A DNA stretch of 64,000 bases, taken from positions 1,984,001-2,048,000 of the forward strand of contig NZ_CP073578.1 of assembly GCF_018199995.1 (NCBI RefSeq). Direction: 5' to 3'. This stretch comes from Photobacterium sp. GJ3 (lineage in GTDB: Bacteria > Pseudomonadota > Gammaproteobacteria > Enterobacterales > Vibrionaceae). Below are positions 44,889 through 55,478 of this stretch, piece after piece (position 1 is the stretch's first letter; each line of letters begins with the position of its first letter). Made by a program: the position numbers and the translations under genes. The notes beneath the pieces are model-generated. The model was given only the letters and a program-made list of their open reading frames with translations, was not told where the DNA came from and did no database searches.

Positions 44889-45851
44889 ATGTTCATCTAC
44901 ACCATTCGCCGTCTGAACCTGTTTCTGATCACCCTGTTCATCCTGACGATGATCGGTTACAGCATTTTGCGTATCGAGCCTTCCAGTTACTGGAACCTGC
45001 ATGATTTCTGGTCGGGCTGGCTGCTCTATCTGGAAAACCTGATGGTTGGAAACCTGGGCCTCAATGAAGCTGGAAAACCCATCTTAGGGGAAATCCTGAC
45101 CGTCTTCCCGGCCACATTGGAGCTGTGTTTCTTTGCTTTTATTCTCTCCCTGCTGCTGGGGATTCCGTTAGGCACCCTAGCCGGTGTGAAGCGCGGACGC
45201 TGGATAGATACCTGCATTTCTTCTCTGACCCTGGTCGGCTATTCCCTGCCCTTGTTCTGGCTGGCGATGTTGTTGATCATGCTGTTTTCTATCCAGTTAG
45301 GCTGGTTGCCGGTTTCCGGTCGCTACAACTTGCTGTATCAGATTGAACCCGTCACCGGCTTCGCGTTGTTTGATGTCTTCTTGTCTGAAAAATCCTACCG
45401 TTCCGCAGCCATGCTGGATGTGGTCCGCCACCTGATCCTGCCGACACTGGTACTGGCCATTGCGCCGACAACCGAAGTAATCCGGCTGACCCGGGCTTCA
45501 GTGGCCGATGTCATGCAACAGAACTTCATCAAAGTCGCGCAGACCAAGGGACTGTCAATGGGTGAAATCATCATGCGTCACGTCATGAAAAATGCGATTC
45601 CGCCCATTATTCCAAAACTGGGGATGCAATTTTCAACCATGATGACCTTTGCCATGCTCACCGAGTCAATTTTCAACTGGCCGGGTATCGGACGGTGGCT
45701 GCTCGATGCCATTGCCACCCAGAATTATGTCGCCATTCAGGCTGGCGTGATCACTGTGGGTGGATTTATTTTGCTGGCCAATATTCTGTCTGATCTGGCG
45801 GGTGCCTTGGTCAATCCACTGGCCCGGAAGGAATGGTATGCCATCAAATAA
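44889..45851 (+). CDS. sapB: Sap ABC transporter permease SapB
   Basis: 320-residue BPD-transporter permease of the DppB/OppB type with six predicted helices. The cytoplasmic EAA loop is visible around EVIRLTRASVADVMQQNFIKVAQTKG. It starts 3 bases after sapA ends and overlaps sapC by 14 bases. It pairs with SapC to form the membrane channel. Confidence 0.94.
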   Translation: MFIYTIRRLNLFLITLFILTMIGYSILRIEPSSYWNLHDFWSGWLLYLENLMVGNLGLNEAGKPILGEILTVFPATLELCFFAFILSLLLGIPLGTLAGVKRGRWIDTCISSLTLVGYSLPLFWLAMLLIMLFSIQLGWLPVSGRYNLLYQIEPVTGFALFDVFLSEKSYRSAAMLDVVRHLILPTLVLAIAPTTEVIRLTRASVADVMQQNFIKVAQTKGLSMGEIIMRHVMKNAIPPIIPKLGMQFSTMMTFAMLTESIFNWPGIGRWLLDAIATQNYVAIQAGVITVGGFILLANILSDLAGALVNPLARKEWYAIK

Positions 45852-46725
45852 CATCTACCAGGAACATAAAATTCCGACACAATGGGAACGGGCGTGGCAA
45901 AACTATCAGGCTAACTCGCTGGCAGTTTTCGGACTCTGGTGTCTGGGTTTTCTGCTGCTCATCACCCTTTTTGCGCCATTACTGGTCTCTTACGGGCCCA
46001 GTGAGCAGGTGGGCGAATTTCTGATGCCCCCCTCTTGGGATGCCAGCGGACACGTTGAATTTTTCTTCGGCACCGACGATCTGGGGCGGGACTTATTTAC
46101 CCGTATTCTGCTGGGCAGCCAGCTGACCTTTGGGACGGCTTTACTGGTTGCGTTTGCGTCTGCCATCCTCGGGATTGTGATTGGCATTCTGGCGGGCATG
46201 ACCCGTGGCCTGAAATCCAGCTTCCTGAATCATGTGCTGGACACAGTTTTGTCGATTCCTTCCCTGCTGCTGGCCATCATTATCATTGCTTATATGGGCA
46301 CCGGGATGACCAGTATCCTGCTGGCCATCTGGCTTGCATTGATCCCAAGGTTTATTCGAGCGATCTACTCTGCCGTACATGATGAAATGGAAAAAGAGTA
46401 TGTCACTGCGGCAAGACTTGATGGTGCCAACAGTTTCTACCTGCTGTACCACTCGATTTTACCCAATATCCAGCCTGTGGTGATCAGTGAGTTGACCCGG
46501 GCCATTTCCATCGCCATGATTGATATCGCAGCACTTGGTTTTCTCGGCTTGGGCGCTCAATCACCGTCCCCGGAATGGGGGGCAATGCTGGGTGATTCGA
46601 TTGAACTGATTTATCTGGCTCCCTGGACAGTCACCCTACCCGGACTCGCCATCACCTTCAGTATCTTGGTGGTAAACTTAGTAGGAGAAGGACTCCGACA
46701 AGCAATCAATGCAGGAGTAGACTGA
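45838..46725 (+). CDS. sapC: Sap ABC transporter permease SapC
   Basis: 295-residue DppC-type permease: N-terminal helix about 27-47, a periplasmic loop with [19 protein letters not shown], then five helices, and an EAA loop [27 protein letters not shown] 45838 follows GGAAGGAA inside the end of sapB, giving a 14-base overlap. The next gene begins in the stop codon (TGATG), so translation is tightly coupled. Confidence 0.94.
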   Translation: MPSNNIYQEHKIPTQWERAWQNYQANSLAVFGLWCLGFLLLITLFAPLLVSYGPSEQVGEFLMPPSWDASGHVEFFFGTDDLGRDLFTRILLGSQLTFGTALLVAFASAILGIVIGILAGMTRGLKSSFLNHVLDTVLSIPSLLLAIIIIAYMGTGMTSILLAIWLALIPRFIRAIYSAVHDEMEKEYVTAARLDGANSFYLLYHSILPNIQPVVISELTRAISIAMIDIAALGFLGLGAQSPSPEWGAMLGDSIELIYLAPWTVTLPGLAITFSILVVNLVGEGLRQAINAGVD

Positions 46726-47723
46726 TGCCATTGCTCGATATCCGAAATCTCACCATCGAAATCGAAACCCCGCAGGGCATGGTTAAAGCGGTAGAACGCA
46801 TGAGCCTGACTCTGAACGAAGGTGAAATCCGCGGGCTGGTCGGAGAATCCGGCTCGGGTAAAAGTCTGGTGGCCAAAGCCATTGCCGGGGTGACCAAAGA
46901 TAACTGGCGTGTCAGTGCCGACCGGCTGCGTCTGGGTGATATTGACTTACAGTCTCTGTCTCCCCGTGAACGTCGGAAAGTGGTGGGTCGCGAGATTGCG
47001 ATGATCTTTCAGGAGCCCTCTTCTTGCCTGGATCCTTCAGAGCAGGTTGGGCAGCAGCTTGAGGAAGCCATTCCCCGCAGTTCATTCAGTGGCAGCTTCT
47101 GGCAACGTTTCCACTGGCGCCAGAAACAGGCGATTGCGCTGCTTCACAAAGTCGGGATTAAAGATCATCAGCGCGTGATGCACAGTTATCCCTATGAACT
47201 GACGGATGGTGAGTGTCAGAAGATTATGATCGCGATGGCTATCGCCAACCGGCCACGACTCTTGATTGCGGATGAACCCACCAACGATCTGGATCCGATC
47301 ACACAGGCGCAAATTTTCCGTTTGCTGAGCCGGATGAATCAGCTGAATAACACCACGATCCTGCTGGTCAGCCATGATCTGACCACAGTCACGCAATGGG
47401 CAGACCGGATCACCGTGATGTATTGCGGACAAGCTGTTGAGTCGGGCAGCCGCAAACAGCTCCTGACCACGCCACATCATCCTTACACCGTGGCGTTATT
47501 GCAGGCGATGCCGGATTTCAGTCAGGATATTCCGCACAAAAGTAAACTGACAACCCTGCCCGGCTCCATTCCGCCCCTGCAGCATTTGCCGATTGGCTGT
47601 CGTCTCGGCCCGCGTTGCCCGCATGCGCAGCGGAAATGTGTCGAAGTCCCGAAACGCAAAAAAGTGAAAAACCATAAGTACAGCTGCCACTTTCCTTTAA
47701 ATATGCCGGAGCCGAAATCATGA
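46725..47723 (+). CDS. sapD: Sap ABC transporter ATPase SapD
   Basis: 332-residue ABC ATPase of the oligopeptide type: Walker A GESGSGKS (about 40-47), signature LTDGECQK (the non-canonical form also found in E. coli SapD), Walker B LLIADEP, and a C-terminal Cys-containing oligopeptide/dipeptide extension ([14 protein letters not shown]). It heterodimerises with SapF. SapD has also been reported to support Trk potassium uptake in E. coli. It starts within the sapC stop codon and overlaps sapF by 4 bases. Confidence 0.95.
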   Translation: MPLLDIRNLTIEIETPQGMVKAVERMSLTLNEGEIRGLVGESGSGKSLVAKAIAGVTKDNWRVSADRLRLGDIDLQSLSPRERRKVVGREIAMIFQEPSSCLDPSEQVGQQLEEAIPRSSFSGSFWQRFHWRQKQAIALLHKVGIKDHQRVMHSYPYELTDGECQKIMIAMAIANRPRLLIADEPTNDLDPITQAQIFRLLSRMNQLNNTTILLVSHDLTTVTQWADRITVMYCGQAVESGSRKQLLTTPHHPYTVALLQAMPDFSQDIPHKSKLTTLPGSIPPLQHLPIGCRLGPRCPHAQRKCVEVPKRKKVKNHKYSCHFPLNMPEPKS

Positions 47724-48544
47724 GCGCCCTTCTGGAAGTCGACAACCTGAGAAAGGAATACCATCATCGCTCCGGTTTGTTCCGACGCCGCAGCACCGAA
47801 GCGGTAAAGCCTGTGTCTTTCAAACTGGAAGTTGGGCAGACGCTGGCCCTGATTGGTGAAAATGGTTCCGGTAAATCCACACTGGCGAAAATGCTGGCGG
47901 GCGTTGTTGAGCCCTCCGGGGGCGTGATCCGGGTCAATGATGAACCGTTGGCCTATGAAGACTACCGGACACGTTGCAAACTGATCCGGATGATCTTTCA
48001 GGATCCCAATACTTCACTGAATCCGAGAATTCAGATTGGTCAGATCCTGGAAGGACCGCTGAAGCGAAACACCAATATGACCCCACAAGAGCGGGAAAAT
48101 CGGATTAAAGCAACGCTGTTGCGTGTTGGTCTGCTGCCAGAACATGCGTATTTCTACCCGCAAATGCTGGCAACCGGCCAGAAACAGCGGGTTTCCCTGG
48201 CCAGAGCACTGATCCTGCAACCTTGTATTATTGTGGCCGATGAAGCCCTGAACGGATTGGACATGTCGGTTCGGTCGCAAATCATTAACCTGCTGCTCGA
48301 TTTGCAGCAGGAGATGGGCCTGTCGTATATCTATGTGTCTCAGCACATGGGCGTGATTAAACATTTCAGCGATCAGCTCATGGTGATGCAACAAGGAGAA
48401 GTGGTTGAGCAAGGCGCAACGGTGGATATCTTTCAGTCACCTCGACATCCGCTGACGCAAAAGCTCATCGACAGCCATTTCACGGCACCGTCGCACGATC
48501 GCAGTACACGGATCAGCAGCCGCACGGCGAAAATCCACATCTAA
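47720..48544 (+). CDS. sapF: Sap ABC transporter ATPase SapF
   Basis: 274-residue ABC ATPase: Walker [10 protein letters not shown]-loop [12 protein letters not shown], signature LATGQKQR (a variant of LSGGQ) and Walker [14 protein letters not shown]. The DEA in Walker B and the variant signature match SapF proteins and suggest asymmetric ATP sites in the SapD-SapF dimer. It is the last gene of the operon. No clear plus-strand terminator follows before the convergent pyrF. Confidence 0.95.
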   Translation: MSALLEVDNLRKEYHHRSGLFRRRSTEAVKPVSFKLEVGQTLALIGENGSGKSTLAKMLAGVVEPSGGVIRVNDEPLAYEDYRTRCKLIRMIFQDPNTSLNPRIQIGQILEGPLKRNTNMTPQERENRIKATLLRVGLLPEHAYFYPQMLATGQKQRVSLARALILQPCIIVADEALNGLDMSVRSQIINLLLDLQQEMGLSYIYVSQHMGVIKHFSDQLMVMQQGEVVEQGATVDIFQSPRHPLTQKLIDSHFTAPSHDRSTRISSRTAKIHI

Positions 48545-48624
48545 CGCCATTGCAGCCAGAACCATCCTCCCACTGCGCGCAGAGAAATGAAGCGCGTAAG
48601 AAAGGACCGGGGAGGATATCAGAA

Positions 48625-48654
48625 ATATTGCCCCCGGCAGAGCGGGAGCAATAT
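48625..48654 (-). terminator. terminator of pyrF (convergent with sapF)
   Basis: 12-bp stem ATATTGCTCCCG/CGGGGGCAATAT (one G-U pair) with a 6-nt loop, just downstream of pyrF. The following tract (TTCTG) is short, so efficiency is uncertain. Confidence 0.65.
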
Positions 48655-48667
48655 AAAAAAGAGAAGA

Positions 48668-49366
48668 TTAAGCCTGAAGGGTGCGATTGATGTCAGCCAG
48701 AACTGCCGCCGGATCATCAGCTTGGGTGATCGGGCGACCGATGACCAGATAGTCAGATCCCGCTTTGACTGCATCAACTGGCGTCATCACACGGCGCTGG
48801 TCGCCCGCGGCACTGCCAGCCGGGCGGATTCCCGGTGTCACCAGCTTGAAGTCAGCACCCAGATTTGATTTCAGCAGCGTTGCTTCCTGCGCTGAACAGA
48901 CCACACCATCCAGCCCGCTGTTTTTCGTCAGCGTTGCCAGGCTCAGCACATGCGCCTGAGGTTCACGGGTAATCCCGACACCAGCCAAATCCTGGGCTTC
49001 CATACTGGTCAGCACGGTGACGCCAATCAGTAATGGGCGATCTTTCCCGTATGGTTCCAGAATTTCACGGGAAGCAGTCATCATACGCTCTCCACCACTG
49101 GCATGTACATTCACCATCCAGACACCCAGCTCAGCTGCGGCTCGCACTGCACGCGAACAAGTATTCGGGATATCGTGAAATTTCAAATCCAGAAAGACAG
49201 AATGACCTTTGTCGTGCAGGTTTCGAACAAAATCTGGCCCAAACAGCGTAAACATTTCTTTGCCTACTTTCAGGCGGCAACTACCCGGCTCAATGCGATC
49301 CACAAACGCCAGCGCTTCATCCTGCGTCGGATAATCCAATGCCACAATCACTTTTGGGTCTAACAT
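48668..49366 (-). CDS. pyrF: orotidine 5'-phosphate decarboxylase
   Basis: 232-residue TIM-barrel decarboxylase that makes UMP in the last step of pyrimidine synthesis. The catalytic [10 protein letters not shown] (K-x-x-D array, residues about 60-69), LKVGKEMFT near 32-40 and PGIRPAG near the C-terminus identify it. It lies downstream of lapAB as in enterobacteria, with a hairpin in the 125-base gap that may limit or uncouple read-through. Confidence 0.97.
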   Translation of the reverse strand: MLDPKVIVALDYPTQDEALAFVDRIEPGSCRLKVGKEMFTLFGPDFVRNLHDKGHSVFLDLKFHDIPNTCSRAVRAAAELGVWMVNVHASGGERMMTASREILEPYGKDRPLLIGVTVLTSMEAQDLAGVGITREPQAHVLSLATLTKNSGLDGVVCSAQEATLLKSNLGADFKLVTPGIRPAGSAAGDQRRVMTPVDAVKAGSDYLVIGRPITQADDPAAVLADINRTLQA

Positions 49367-49403
49367 GCTCTCTCCTAGACTTCACTTACTCAGATTACAT
49401 TCA

Positions 49404-49439
49404 AAAGAAAGGGCCATCACCCGCGGTGATCAGCCCTTT
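49404..49439 (-). terminator. hairpin terminator/attenuator between lapB and pyrF
   Basis: Nested stem: outer AAAGGGC/GCCCTTT and inner ATCACC/GGTGAT, followed on the minus strand by TTTCTTTTG. It likely ends the lapAB message or attenuates read-through into pyrF. Confidence 0.78.
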
Positions 49440-49491
49440 GAGAATGCTTCAACAATTCATTTTTATTCCCCATCCAGTCCGCGAATGGGTT

Positions 49492-50631
49492 TTACTGCCC
49501 CCAGCCTTTACAGGATGGGCATTGCCAGTATAAAGAGTGGCTTTCAAAACCACATTTACCGCAGCGGTAATGAGGCTTCATCTTCAGTTGCTCCCCTACC
49601 AAGCCACGCAAGGTCGACAAGCTTTCTTTCGCCCGACCCTCTTCAGCTTCATCCAGATGATAATCCATCAGTTGATAAAAGCCTTTCATGGTTGGATTCT
49701 TGACCAACTGACGGGTCATAAAGGTTTGCGCCATCACAGCGCCTTCATGGCGGGCGATCTCATCAGCCAGCATCAGTTCGGCAGTTGCCCCTGCATGGCT
49801 GTCGACACAATGACGGAGATACTTCACCCAACCGGCTTCATTCTGCGTTGCTTCATAGCACTCCAGCAACATGGGCAAGGTTTCACTGATGTAATCCACA
49901 TCCTGCTCTGCCACCCGCTCCAACTGTTGTGCCGCAGATTTATAATTTTTTTCGGCCATCAGCACCCGTGCCATGCTGATCGAAGCCCGGACACAGTGTT
50001 TATCGGCTGACAATGCTTTTTTCAGGAACTGTTTGGCTTTCTCCGGGTTCTGCGCGCTTAATTCCAGCATGGCCTGCTCACACCAGAAGTGAGCGATATC
50101 ATGACGCAGCTTATGCTTACCCATTTTGACGAGTTGCGTTGCCATGTCGATGGCCCGATCCCACTCGCGTGTCTGCTGATAAATCGTTAACAATTGCTGA
50201 AGTGCGCCTTCACGGTGATCCGGCTCATCCAGCAACTGCTCAAAAATTTTTTCTGCCCGGTCGAAGAAACCTGCAACCATGTAGTCTTTTGCAAGCTGCT
50301 GTAAAGCCAGATTCCGCTGGTCAATGGTCAGGTTCGGTCGGGCAATTAAGTTCTGGTGAATGCGAATCGCACGATCAACTTCGCCCCGGCTTCGGAACAA
50401 GTTCCCCAGGGCAAGGTGTGTATCTATCGTTTCACTATCGACCTGTAATAACTCAATAAACAGATCGACAGCTTTATCAGACTGATCGGACAGCAGCAGG
50501 TTCAGACCGGTCACATATTGGCGTGACATATGGTGCGATTTTTCCTGCCGCTTGTTACTCGCGCTTCTGTTCCCCATATACCAGCCGTAAGCAGCGGCAA
50601 TTGGCAGCAACAGAAACAACAGCTCTAGCAT
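49492..50631 (-). CDS. lapB: lipopolysaccharide assembly protein LapB (YciM)
   Basis: 379-residue protein: an N-terminal membrane anchor (MLELLFLLLPIAAAYGWYMG), a series of TPR repeats (about 40-340) and a C-terminal rubredoxin-like zinc/iron site with four cysteines (357, 360, 371, 374) in RCGKCG and CPSC. LapB regulates FtsH degradation of LpxC through YejM/PbgA and so balances LPS synthesis. It lies 7 bases after lapA in an operon conserved across gamma-proteobacteria. Confidence 0.96.
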   Translation of the reverse strand: MLELLFLLLPIAAAYGWYMGNRSASNKRQEKSHHMSRQYVTGLNLLLSDQSDKAVDLFIELLQVDSETIDTHLALGNLFRSRGEVDRAIRIHQNLIARPNLTIDQRNLALQQLAKDYMVAGFFDRAEKIFEQLLDEPDHREGALQQLLTIYQQTREWDRAIDMATQLVKMGKHKLRHDIAHFWCEQAMLELSAQNPEKAKQFLKKALSADKHCVRASISMARVLMAEKNYKSAAQQLERVAEQDVDYISETLPMLLECYEATQNEAGWVKYLRHCVDSHAGATAELMLADEIARHEGAVMAQTFMTRQLVKNPTMKGFYQLMDYHLDEAEEGRAKESLSTLRGLVGEQLKMKPHYRCGKCGFESHSLYWQCPSCKGWGQ

Positions 50632-50638
50632 GAAATAA

Positions 50639-50926
50639 TTATTCCTTGGCGGTCTCTGCAGAACGCAGCTGCTCTAATTCTTTTTCCTGCTTGGCGATGC
50701 GTTTCGTTAAGCTTTTTTTCGAAAGACGCGCTTTCAGGTACATCGAACCACAAACCAGCCACCCAATGGCAAAACCTGTCCCGAAGGTCACCCCTAAAAG
50801 CGTTGAAAGCTGAAATTGTCCCTTCGCAATCAGAAAATCGAAGTCAACCATTACCTGATTCTGAGCACCTAATGCCAGTGTGATCAAAAAACACACTATC
50901 AAGATAAGAATGCCTACTATTTTCAT
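50639..50926 (-). CDS. lapA: lipopolysaccharide assembly protein LapA (YciS)
   Basis: 95-residue inner-membrane protein with two helices (about 2-20 and 41-62) and a basic cytosolic coiled tail (LKARLSKKSLTKRIAKQEKELEQL). ATG 50926 has GAGAGGA 7 bases upstream. An alternative start 5 codons earlier is not needed. It is the first gene of the lapAB unit. In E. coli this pair is heat-shock controlled. No clear sigma-32 promoter was picked out here. Confidence 0.92.
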   Translation of the reverse strand: MKIVGILILIVCFLITLALGAQNQVMVDFDFLIAKGQFQLSTLLGVTFGTGFAIGWLVCGSMYLKARLSKKSLTKRIAKQEKELEQLRSAETAKE

Positions 50927-51004
50927 CGTGAATCCTCTCACTAGATCAAAAACTTGATGAATAGATTATGCAGTAAAACGACTCATCAGACCATGATCAA
51001 CAGG

Positions 51005-51039
51005 CATAAAAAAACGGCATACTCAGAGCATGCCGTTTT
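51005..51039 (-). terminator. intrinsic terminator of ihfB
   Basis: 10-bp stem AAAACGGCAT/ATGCCGTTTT with a 9-nt loop and a minus-strand U7 tract. It ends the rpsA-ihfB message and leaves lapAB on its own promoter. Confidence 0.88.
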
Positions 51040-51055
51040 CTTGTGCAACTAACGA

Positions 51056-51346
51056 TTAACCTGCATTCAGTGAATTCACGCGATCACGTAATTCTTTGCC
51101 CGGCTTAAAGTGAGGAACGTACTTGCCGTCCAATTCCACTTTATCGCCGGTTTTCGGATTACGGCCAACGCGCGGCGCACGGTAATGCAGAGAGAAACTA
51201 CCAAAGCCACGGATCTCAATGCGGTCCCCTTCAGCTAGGGTTGTGGCCATATGCTCAAGGATTTCCTTGATCGCATCTTCTACTTGTTTCGCAGAAAGAT
51301 GAGTTTGTTGGCTGCACAGCCTTTCGATCAATTCAGACTTTGTCAT
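51056..51346 (-). CDS. ihfB: integration host factor beta subunit
   Basis: 96-residue DNA-bending protein: N-terminal helices [10 protein letters not shown]..., the beta-arm with [21 protein letters not shown] (intercalating Pro) and C-terminal [11 protein letters not shown]. It pairs with IhfA and bends DNA at specific sites, helping many sigma-54 promoters such as psp. The start at ATG 51346 matches E. coli IhfB. An upstream GTG two codons earlier is possible. It follows rpsA as in E. coli. Confidence 0.97.
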   Translation of the reverse strand: MTKSELIERLCSQQTHLSAKQVEDAIKEILEHMATTLAEGDRIEIRGFGSFSLHYRAPRVGRNPKTGDKVELDGKYVPHFKPGKELRDRVNSLNAG

Positions 51347-51390
51347 AATCACCCCGTTTTTTTAGTATGTTTCTCAGTAGTATAACCGTT

Positions 51391-51413
51391 AAGGGGGAAA
51401 ATACTTCCCCCTT
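51391..51413. other. hairpin between rpsA and ihfB
   Basis: 9-bp perfect stem AAGGGGGAA/TTCCCCCTT with a 5-nt loop and no U-tract on the minus strand. Rather than a full terminator, it may tune the rpsA-to-ihfB ratio by attenuation or RNA processing. Confidence 0.5.
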
Positions 51414-51421
51414 GGGGCAAA

Positions 51422-53092
51422 TTATTCGCCTTTAGCTGCTTTGAAAGCGTCAGCCATAGCATTACCGAATGCAGATTCGTCCTGCTGGTTCAGGCTAGCC
51501 ATTGCTTCTTGCTCTTCGTCTTCGTCTTTCGCACGTACAGACAGGTTGATCACGCGGTTCTTACGGTCAACACCGGTGAACTTCGCTTCAACTGCGTCAC
51601 CTTCAGACAGGATCAGCGTTGCGTCTTCTACGCGGTCACGAGAAGCTTCAGAAGCACGCAGGTAACCTTCTACGCCTTCAGCCAGTTCAATGGTTGCGCC
51701 TTTCGCGTCAACGGCAACAACTTTACCGTTTACCAGAGAACCTTTCTTGTTCAGAGCTACAAAGCTGTTGAACGGATCTTCTTCGATCTGCTTGATACCC
51801 AGAGAGATGCGCTCACGCTCAGCGTCAACAGCCAGAACAACTGCAGAGATTTCGTCGCCTTTCTTGAAGTCACGAACTGCGTCTTCGCCTGCAACATTCC
51901 AAGAAATGTCAGACAGGTGAACCAGACCGTCGATACCGCCGTCCAGACCGATGAAGATACCGAAGTCAGTGATAGACTTGATCTTACCAGTTACACGGTC
52001 GCCTTTCGCTTGTGCTTCAGCGAACTGCTGCCAAGGGTTAGCTTTACATTGCTTCAGACCCAGGCTGATGCGACGACGCTCTTCGTCGATGTCCAGAACC
52101 ATAACTTCAACTTCGTCACCCACGTTAACCACTTTAGATGGGTGGATGTTCTTGTTGGTCCAGTCCATTTCAGACACGTGTACCAGACCTTCAACGCCTT
52201 CTTCGATTTCAACGAAGCAGCCGTAGTCAGTCAGGTTCGTGACGCGGCCAGACAGCTTAGTGCCTTCTGGGTAACGCTTAGCGATTGCAACCCATGGATC
52301 TTCACCCAGTTGCTTCAGACCCAGAGATACGCGAGTACGCTCACGGTCGAACTTCAGAACTTTAACGTTGATTTCGTCACCAACATTAACGATTTCTGAT
52401 GGATGCTTCACGCGCTTCCAAGCCATGTCAGTGATGTGCAGCAGGCCGTCAACACCGCCCAGATCTACGAATGCACCGTAGTCGGTCAGGTTCTTAACGA
52501 TACCTTTCACTTCCATGCCTTCTTGCAGAGAAGCCAGCAGCTCATCACGCTCAACGCTGTTTTCAGATTCGATAACAGCACGACGAGAAACAACAACGTT
52601 GTTGCGCTTCTGGTCCAGCTTGATAACTTTGAACTCTAGCTCTTTGCCTTCCAGGTGAGCAGTGTCACGTACTGGACGAACGTCAACCAGAGAACCTGGC
52701 AGGAACGCGCGGATGCCGTTCAGCTCAACAGTGAAGCCACCTTTCACTTTACCGTTGATGATACCCATAACGGTTTCAGCATCTTCGTAAGCTTTTTCCA
52801 GCTGGATCCAAGCTTCGTGACGTTTCGCTTTCTCACGAGAAAGTTGAGTTTCACCGAAACCGTCTTCGATCGCGTCCAGAGCTACGTCAACTTCACCGCC
52901 AACTTCGATTTCCAGCTCGCCAGCAGCGTTTTTGAACTGCTCAGCAGGAATAGCGGATTCAGATTTCAGGCCAGCGTCAACCAGAACGAAACCGTTCTCA
53001 ATTGCAACTACAGTACCTTTAACGATCGCACCAGGGCGTGTTTCGATTTCTTTCAGAGACTCTTCAAAGAGTTGAGCAAAAGATTCAGTCAT
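51422..53092 (-). CDS. rpsA: 30S ribosomal protein S1
   Basis: 556-residue S1 with six S1/OB-fold repeats of about 70-85 residues (starting near 20, 105, 190, 275, 360 and 450), for example [21 protein letters not shown]. It recruits mRNA to the ribosome and represses its own translation. The start has only a GAAG element at 11 bases instead of a proper Shine-Dalgarno site, as is known for gamma-proteobacterial rpsA. A leader hairpin with GGA in its loop lies just upstream. The cmk-rpsA-ihfB order is as in E. coli. Confidence 0.98.
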   Translation of the reverse strand: MTESFAQLFEESLKEIETRPGAIVKGTVVAIENGFVLVDAGLKSESAIPAEQFKNAAGELEIEVGGEVDVALDAIEDGFGETQLSREKAKRHEAWIQLEKAYEDAETVMGIINGKVKGGFTVELNGIRAFLPGSLVDVRPVRDTAHLEGKELEFKVIKLDQKRNNVVVSRRAVIESENSVERDELLASLQEGMEVKGIVKNLTDYGAFVDLGGVDGLLHITDMAWKRVKHPSEIVNVGDEINVKVLKFDRERTRVSLGLKQLGEDPWVAIAKRYPEGTKLSGRVTNLTDYGCFVEIEEGVEGLVHVSEMDWTNKNIHPSKVVNVGDEVEVMVLDIDEERRRISLGLKQCKANPWQQFAEAQAKGDRVTGKIKSITDFGIFIGLDGGIDGLVHLSDISWNVAGEDAVRDFKKGDEISAVVLAVDAERERISLGIKQIEEDPFNSFVALNKKGSLVNGKVVAVDAKGATIELAEGVEGYLRASEASRDRVEDATLILSEGDAVEAKFTGVDRKNRVINLSVRAKDEDEEQEAMASLNQQDESAFGNAMADAFKAAKGE

Positions 53093-53115
53093 TTAAATAA
53101 TCTTCAGTAGATAAA

Positions 53116-53145
53116 CAACCATGGGTATCCTACCGCATGGGGTTG
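53116..53145 (-). promoter_or_regulatory. rpsA leader hairpin (S1 autoregulation element)
   Basis: Minus-strand hairpin: outer CAACC/GGTTG and CATG/CATG pairings, then GGTA-GGA-TACC with GGA exposed in a 3-nt loop, ending about 24 bases before the rpsA start. GGA-loop hairpins plus a GAAG pseudo-site are described features of gamma-proteobacterial rpsA initiation regions. Confidence 0.65.
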
Positions 53146-53185
53146 ATAAAAAAGTCAGTTATCATTCCTTGACACCGACATACCA

Positions 53186-53878
53186 TCACACAGATTTCTG
53201 TGCCGATAATTTCTCTTCAATGTGAGTCAGGGCCTGTTCGGTTACCTGCTCAATCGACAGATGCGTAGAGTCTAGCACTAATGCATCTGCTGCGGGACGT
53301 AATGGCGCAACAGCTCGGTTGCGGTCACGCTCATCACGTTCCTGAATTTCGCTTAAAAGACTATCAAAGTTAACACTTAAGCCTTTTTGTTGCAACTGGT
53401 TCATGCGACGTTTCGCACGCTCCTCAGCGCTGGCGTCCAGAAAGATTTTCACTTCTGCATTCGGGAAAACCACGGTACCCATATCACGACCATCGGCAAC
53501 CAGGCCCGGTTCACCATTAAAGGCGCGCTGACGACGCAGCAGGGCCTCACGAACACGCGGCAATGCTGCAATCTTGGAGGCGGCATTGCCCACTTCTTCT
53601 GTACGCAGGGTCGAAGACACGTCCTCTCCCTCGAGAATCACTTTGACCAGATCACCTTCAGCAAGAAACTGCACATCCAGATGAGCGGCCAGCGGAACCA
53701 ATGCTTCTTCAGAATCCTGTTCTACACCATGATGAATTGCTGCCAGTGCCAACACGCGATAGATGGCACCAGAATCCAGTAAATTCCAGCCCAGTTTTTC
53801 TGCCAACAGCATGCAAAGTGTTCCTTTCCCGGCTCCACTTGGCCCATCAACAGTGATCACTGGTGCGTTTGTAGACAT
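53186..53878 (-). CDS. cmk: cytidylate kinase
   Basis: 230-residue (d)CMP kinase: P-loop [10 protein letters not shown] (11-20), the NMP-binding insert, [13 protein letters not shown] (about 127-139) and RDxxDxxR-type lid ERDERDRNR. It phosphorylates CMP and dCMP for nucleotide salvage. It lies between aroA, after that gene's terminator, and rpsA (93 bases), an order widely conserved. Confidence 0.97.
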   Translation of the reverse strand: MSTNAPVITVDGPSGAGKGTLCMLLAEKLGWNLLDSGAIYRVLALAAIHHGVEQDSEEALVPLAAHLDVQFLAEGDLVKVILEGEDVSSTLRTEEVGNAASKIAALPRVREALLRRQRAFNGEPGLVADGRDMGTVVFPNAEVKIFLDASAEERAKRRMNQLQQKGLSVNFDSLLSEIQERDERDRNRAVAPLRPAADALVLDSTHLSIEQVTEQALTHIEEKLSAQKSV

Positions 53879-53975
53879 AGAATTCTCCGAAATTGTTTAA
53901 CCTTCAGCAAGGTTGCTGATTCAACGCGGGCCGTATTATACGGCAAATTTGACTCAGAGGCACTTCAAGAGGGGG

Positions 53976-54005
53976 AAAAAATTCACCCGACATTCAGCCG
54001 GGTGA
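53976..54005 (-). terminator. intrinsic terminator of aroA
   Basis: 7-bp stem TCACCCG/CGGGTGA with a 9-nt loop and a minus-strand U6 tract, 9 bases beyond the aroA stop codon. Confidence 0.82.
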
Positions 54006-54013
54006 CAGGTATA

Positions 54014-55315
54014 TCACACAGGGGTCCGTGATGAATGGCTCAGCGAAGCCAGCTTTTCAAAATAATCCGGGAAAGTTTTCGAGGTACATTTCGGATCATT
54101 AATTGTCACGGGTGTTTCTTCACTCAGGGCAACCAGCGAGAAACACATCGCCATCCGGTGATCGTCATAAGTGTCAATCGCGGCATGAATCAGCTGCGCC
54201 GGAGGTGTGATCACAATGTAATCCTCCCCCTCTTCAACCGTTGCACCAACTTTTCGTAATTCCGTCGCCATCGCAGACAGGCGGTCGGTTTCTTTCACAC
54301 GCCAGTTATACACGTTGCGAATGGCTGTTGTGCCTTCCGCAAACAGCGCCGTTGTTGCAATCGTCATGGCTGCATCCGGAATATGGTTAAAATCCATATC
54401 CACACCACGCAGGACACCACGACGGGCAATCACGTAGTCTTCGCCCCATTCAATCTCTGCACCCATAGCCGCCAGCGCTTCAGCAAACTGGGTATCGCCC
54501 TGAATACTGGATTTGCCAATGCCGGTGACTTTCACTTCACCGCCTTTGATCGCAGCCGCAGCAAGGAAGTAAGATGCAGAGGATGCGTCGCCTTCCACCA
54601 GAAAATCGCCCGGTGACTGATATTGCTGACCGCCTTTCACAATAAAGCGCTGATACTGGTCGTTTTCCACCTGAACACCAAACTGCGCCATGATGTGCAG
54701 TGTGATATCAATGTACGGCTTCGACACCAGCTCACCTTTAATCTGAATCACTGTATCCTCAGCGGCCAGTGGTGCACTCATCAGAAACGCAGTCAGGAAC
54801 TGACTGGAGATTGAGCCGTCAATCTCGACCAGACCACCTTTCAGGCCAGTGCCTTTGATCGATAAAGGCGGAAAACCCGGATTTTCAAGGTAACTGATTT
54901 CAGCCCCGGCACTTTGCAGTGCATCGACCAGGTGACCAATCGGACGCTCTTTCATCCGTGGCTCACCGGTCAGTACATACTCACCTTCACCCAGACACAA
55001 TGCAGCAGCCAATGGTCGCATGGCTGTACCAGCATTCCCTAAAAACAGCTCAAGCGTCTGTGTGGTGCGAAAAGCCTGGCCTAGCCCCTGGACTTCACAA
55101 ACCGTTTTATCTTCTGAAAGCTGGTAAGAAACACCCAGTTGCGTCAGAGCATTCAGCATGTGACGAATATCGTCACTGTGGAGCAGGTTCGTCAGACGTG
55201 TTGTGCCCTTCGCCAGTGCGGCCAGCAATAAAGCACGGTTGGAAACACTTTTCGATCCCGGCAGATTCACTTCGCCGTCAATACGCTGGATTGGCTGTAA
55301 GGTTAAACTCTCCAT
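54014..55315 (-). CDS. aroA: 3-phosphoshikimate 1-carboxyvinyltransferase (EPSP synthase)
   Basis: 433-residue class I EPSP synthase of the shikimate pathway. [18 protein letters not shown] binds phosphoenolpyruvate and shikimate-3-phosphate, and [17 protein letters not shown] has the Gly-Thr-Ala-Met-Arg-Pro motif of glyphosate-sensitive class I enzymes. [12 protein letters not shown] holds catalytic-site residues. ATG 55315 fits the family, and an upstream in-frame ATG adds 31 unrelated residues. In E. coli aroA is in an operon with serC. Here three unrelated genes lie between them, so aroA needs its own promoter. Confidence 0.97.
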   Translation of the reverse strand: MESLTLQPIQRIDGEVNLPGSKSVSNRALLLAALAKGTTRLTNLLHSDDIRHMLNALTQLGVSYQLSEDKTVCEVQGLGQAFRTTQTLELFLGNAGTAMRPLAAALCLGEGEYVLTGEPRMKERPIGHLVDALQSAGAEISYLENPGFPPLSIKGTGLKGGLVEIDGSISSQFLTAFLMSAPLAAEDTVIQIKGELVSKPYIDITLHIMAQFGVQVENDQYQRFIVKGGQQYQSPGDFLVEGDASSASYFLAAAAIKGGEVKVTGIGKSSIQGDTQFAEALAAMGAEIEWGEDYVIARRGVLRGVDMDFNHIPDAAMTIATTALFAEGTTAIRNVYNWRVKETDRLSAMATELRKVGATVEEGEDYIVITPPAQLIHAAIDTYDDHRMAMCFSLVALSEETPVTINDPKCTSKTFPDYFEKLASLSHSSRTPV

Positions 55316-55405
55316 TCGATGTTTTTTCTGTCCTGTTGTCTTTGCGTTTTTGCAGAGTAACGAATAATTCAAACTGATACTAGGGTCTGTTGACTGAAAA
55401 CGCAT

Positions 55406-55438
55406 CATCCCCCGTCAGGCGACGCCTGACGGGGGATG
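55406..55438. repeat. 15-bp perfect inverted repeat without U-tract
   Basis: CATCCCCCGTCAGGC and its exact complement separated by GAC. It lies between the aroA start and the stop of the DUF5666-like gene, so it is probably a terminator of that gene, but no T-run follows on either strand. It could instead be a repeat element. Confidence 0.7.
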
Positions 55439-55478
55439 TTCAACTACAAATGAGGTGTTTTACCCGCATTATTCTGGC

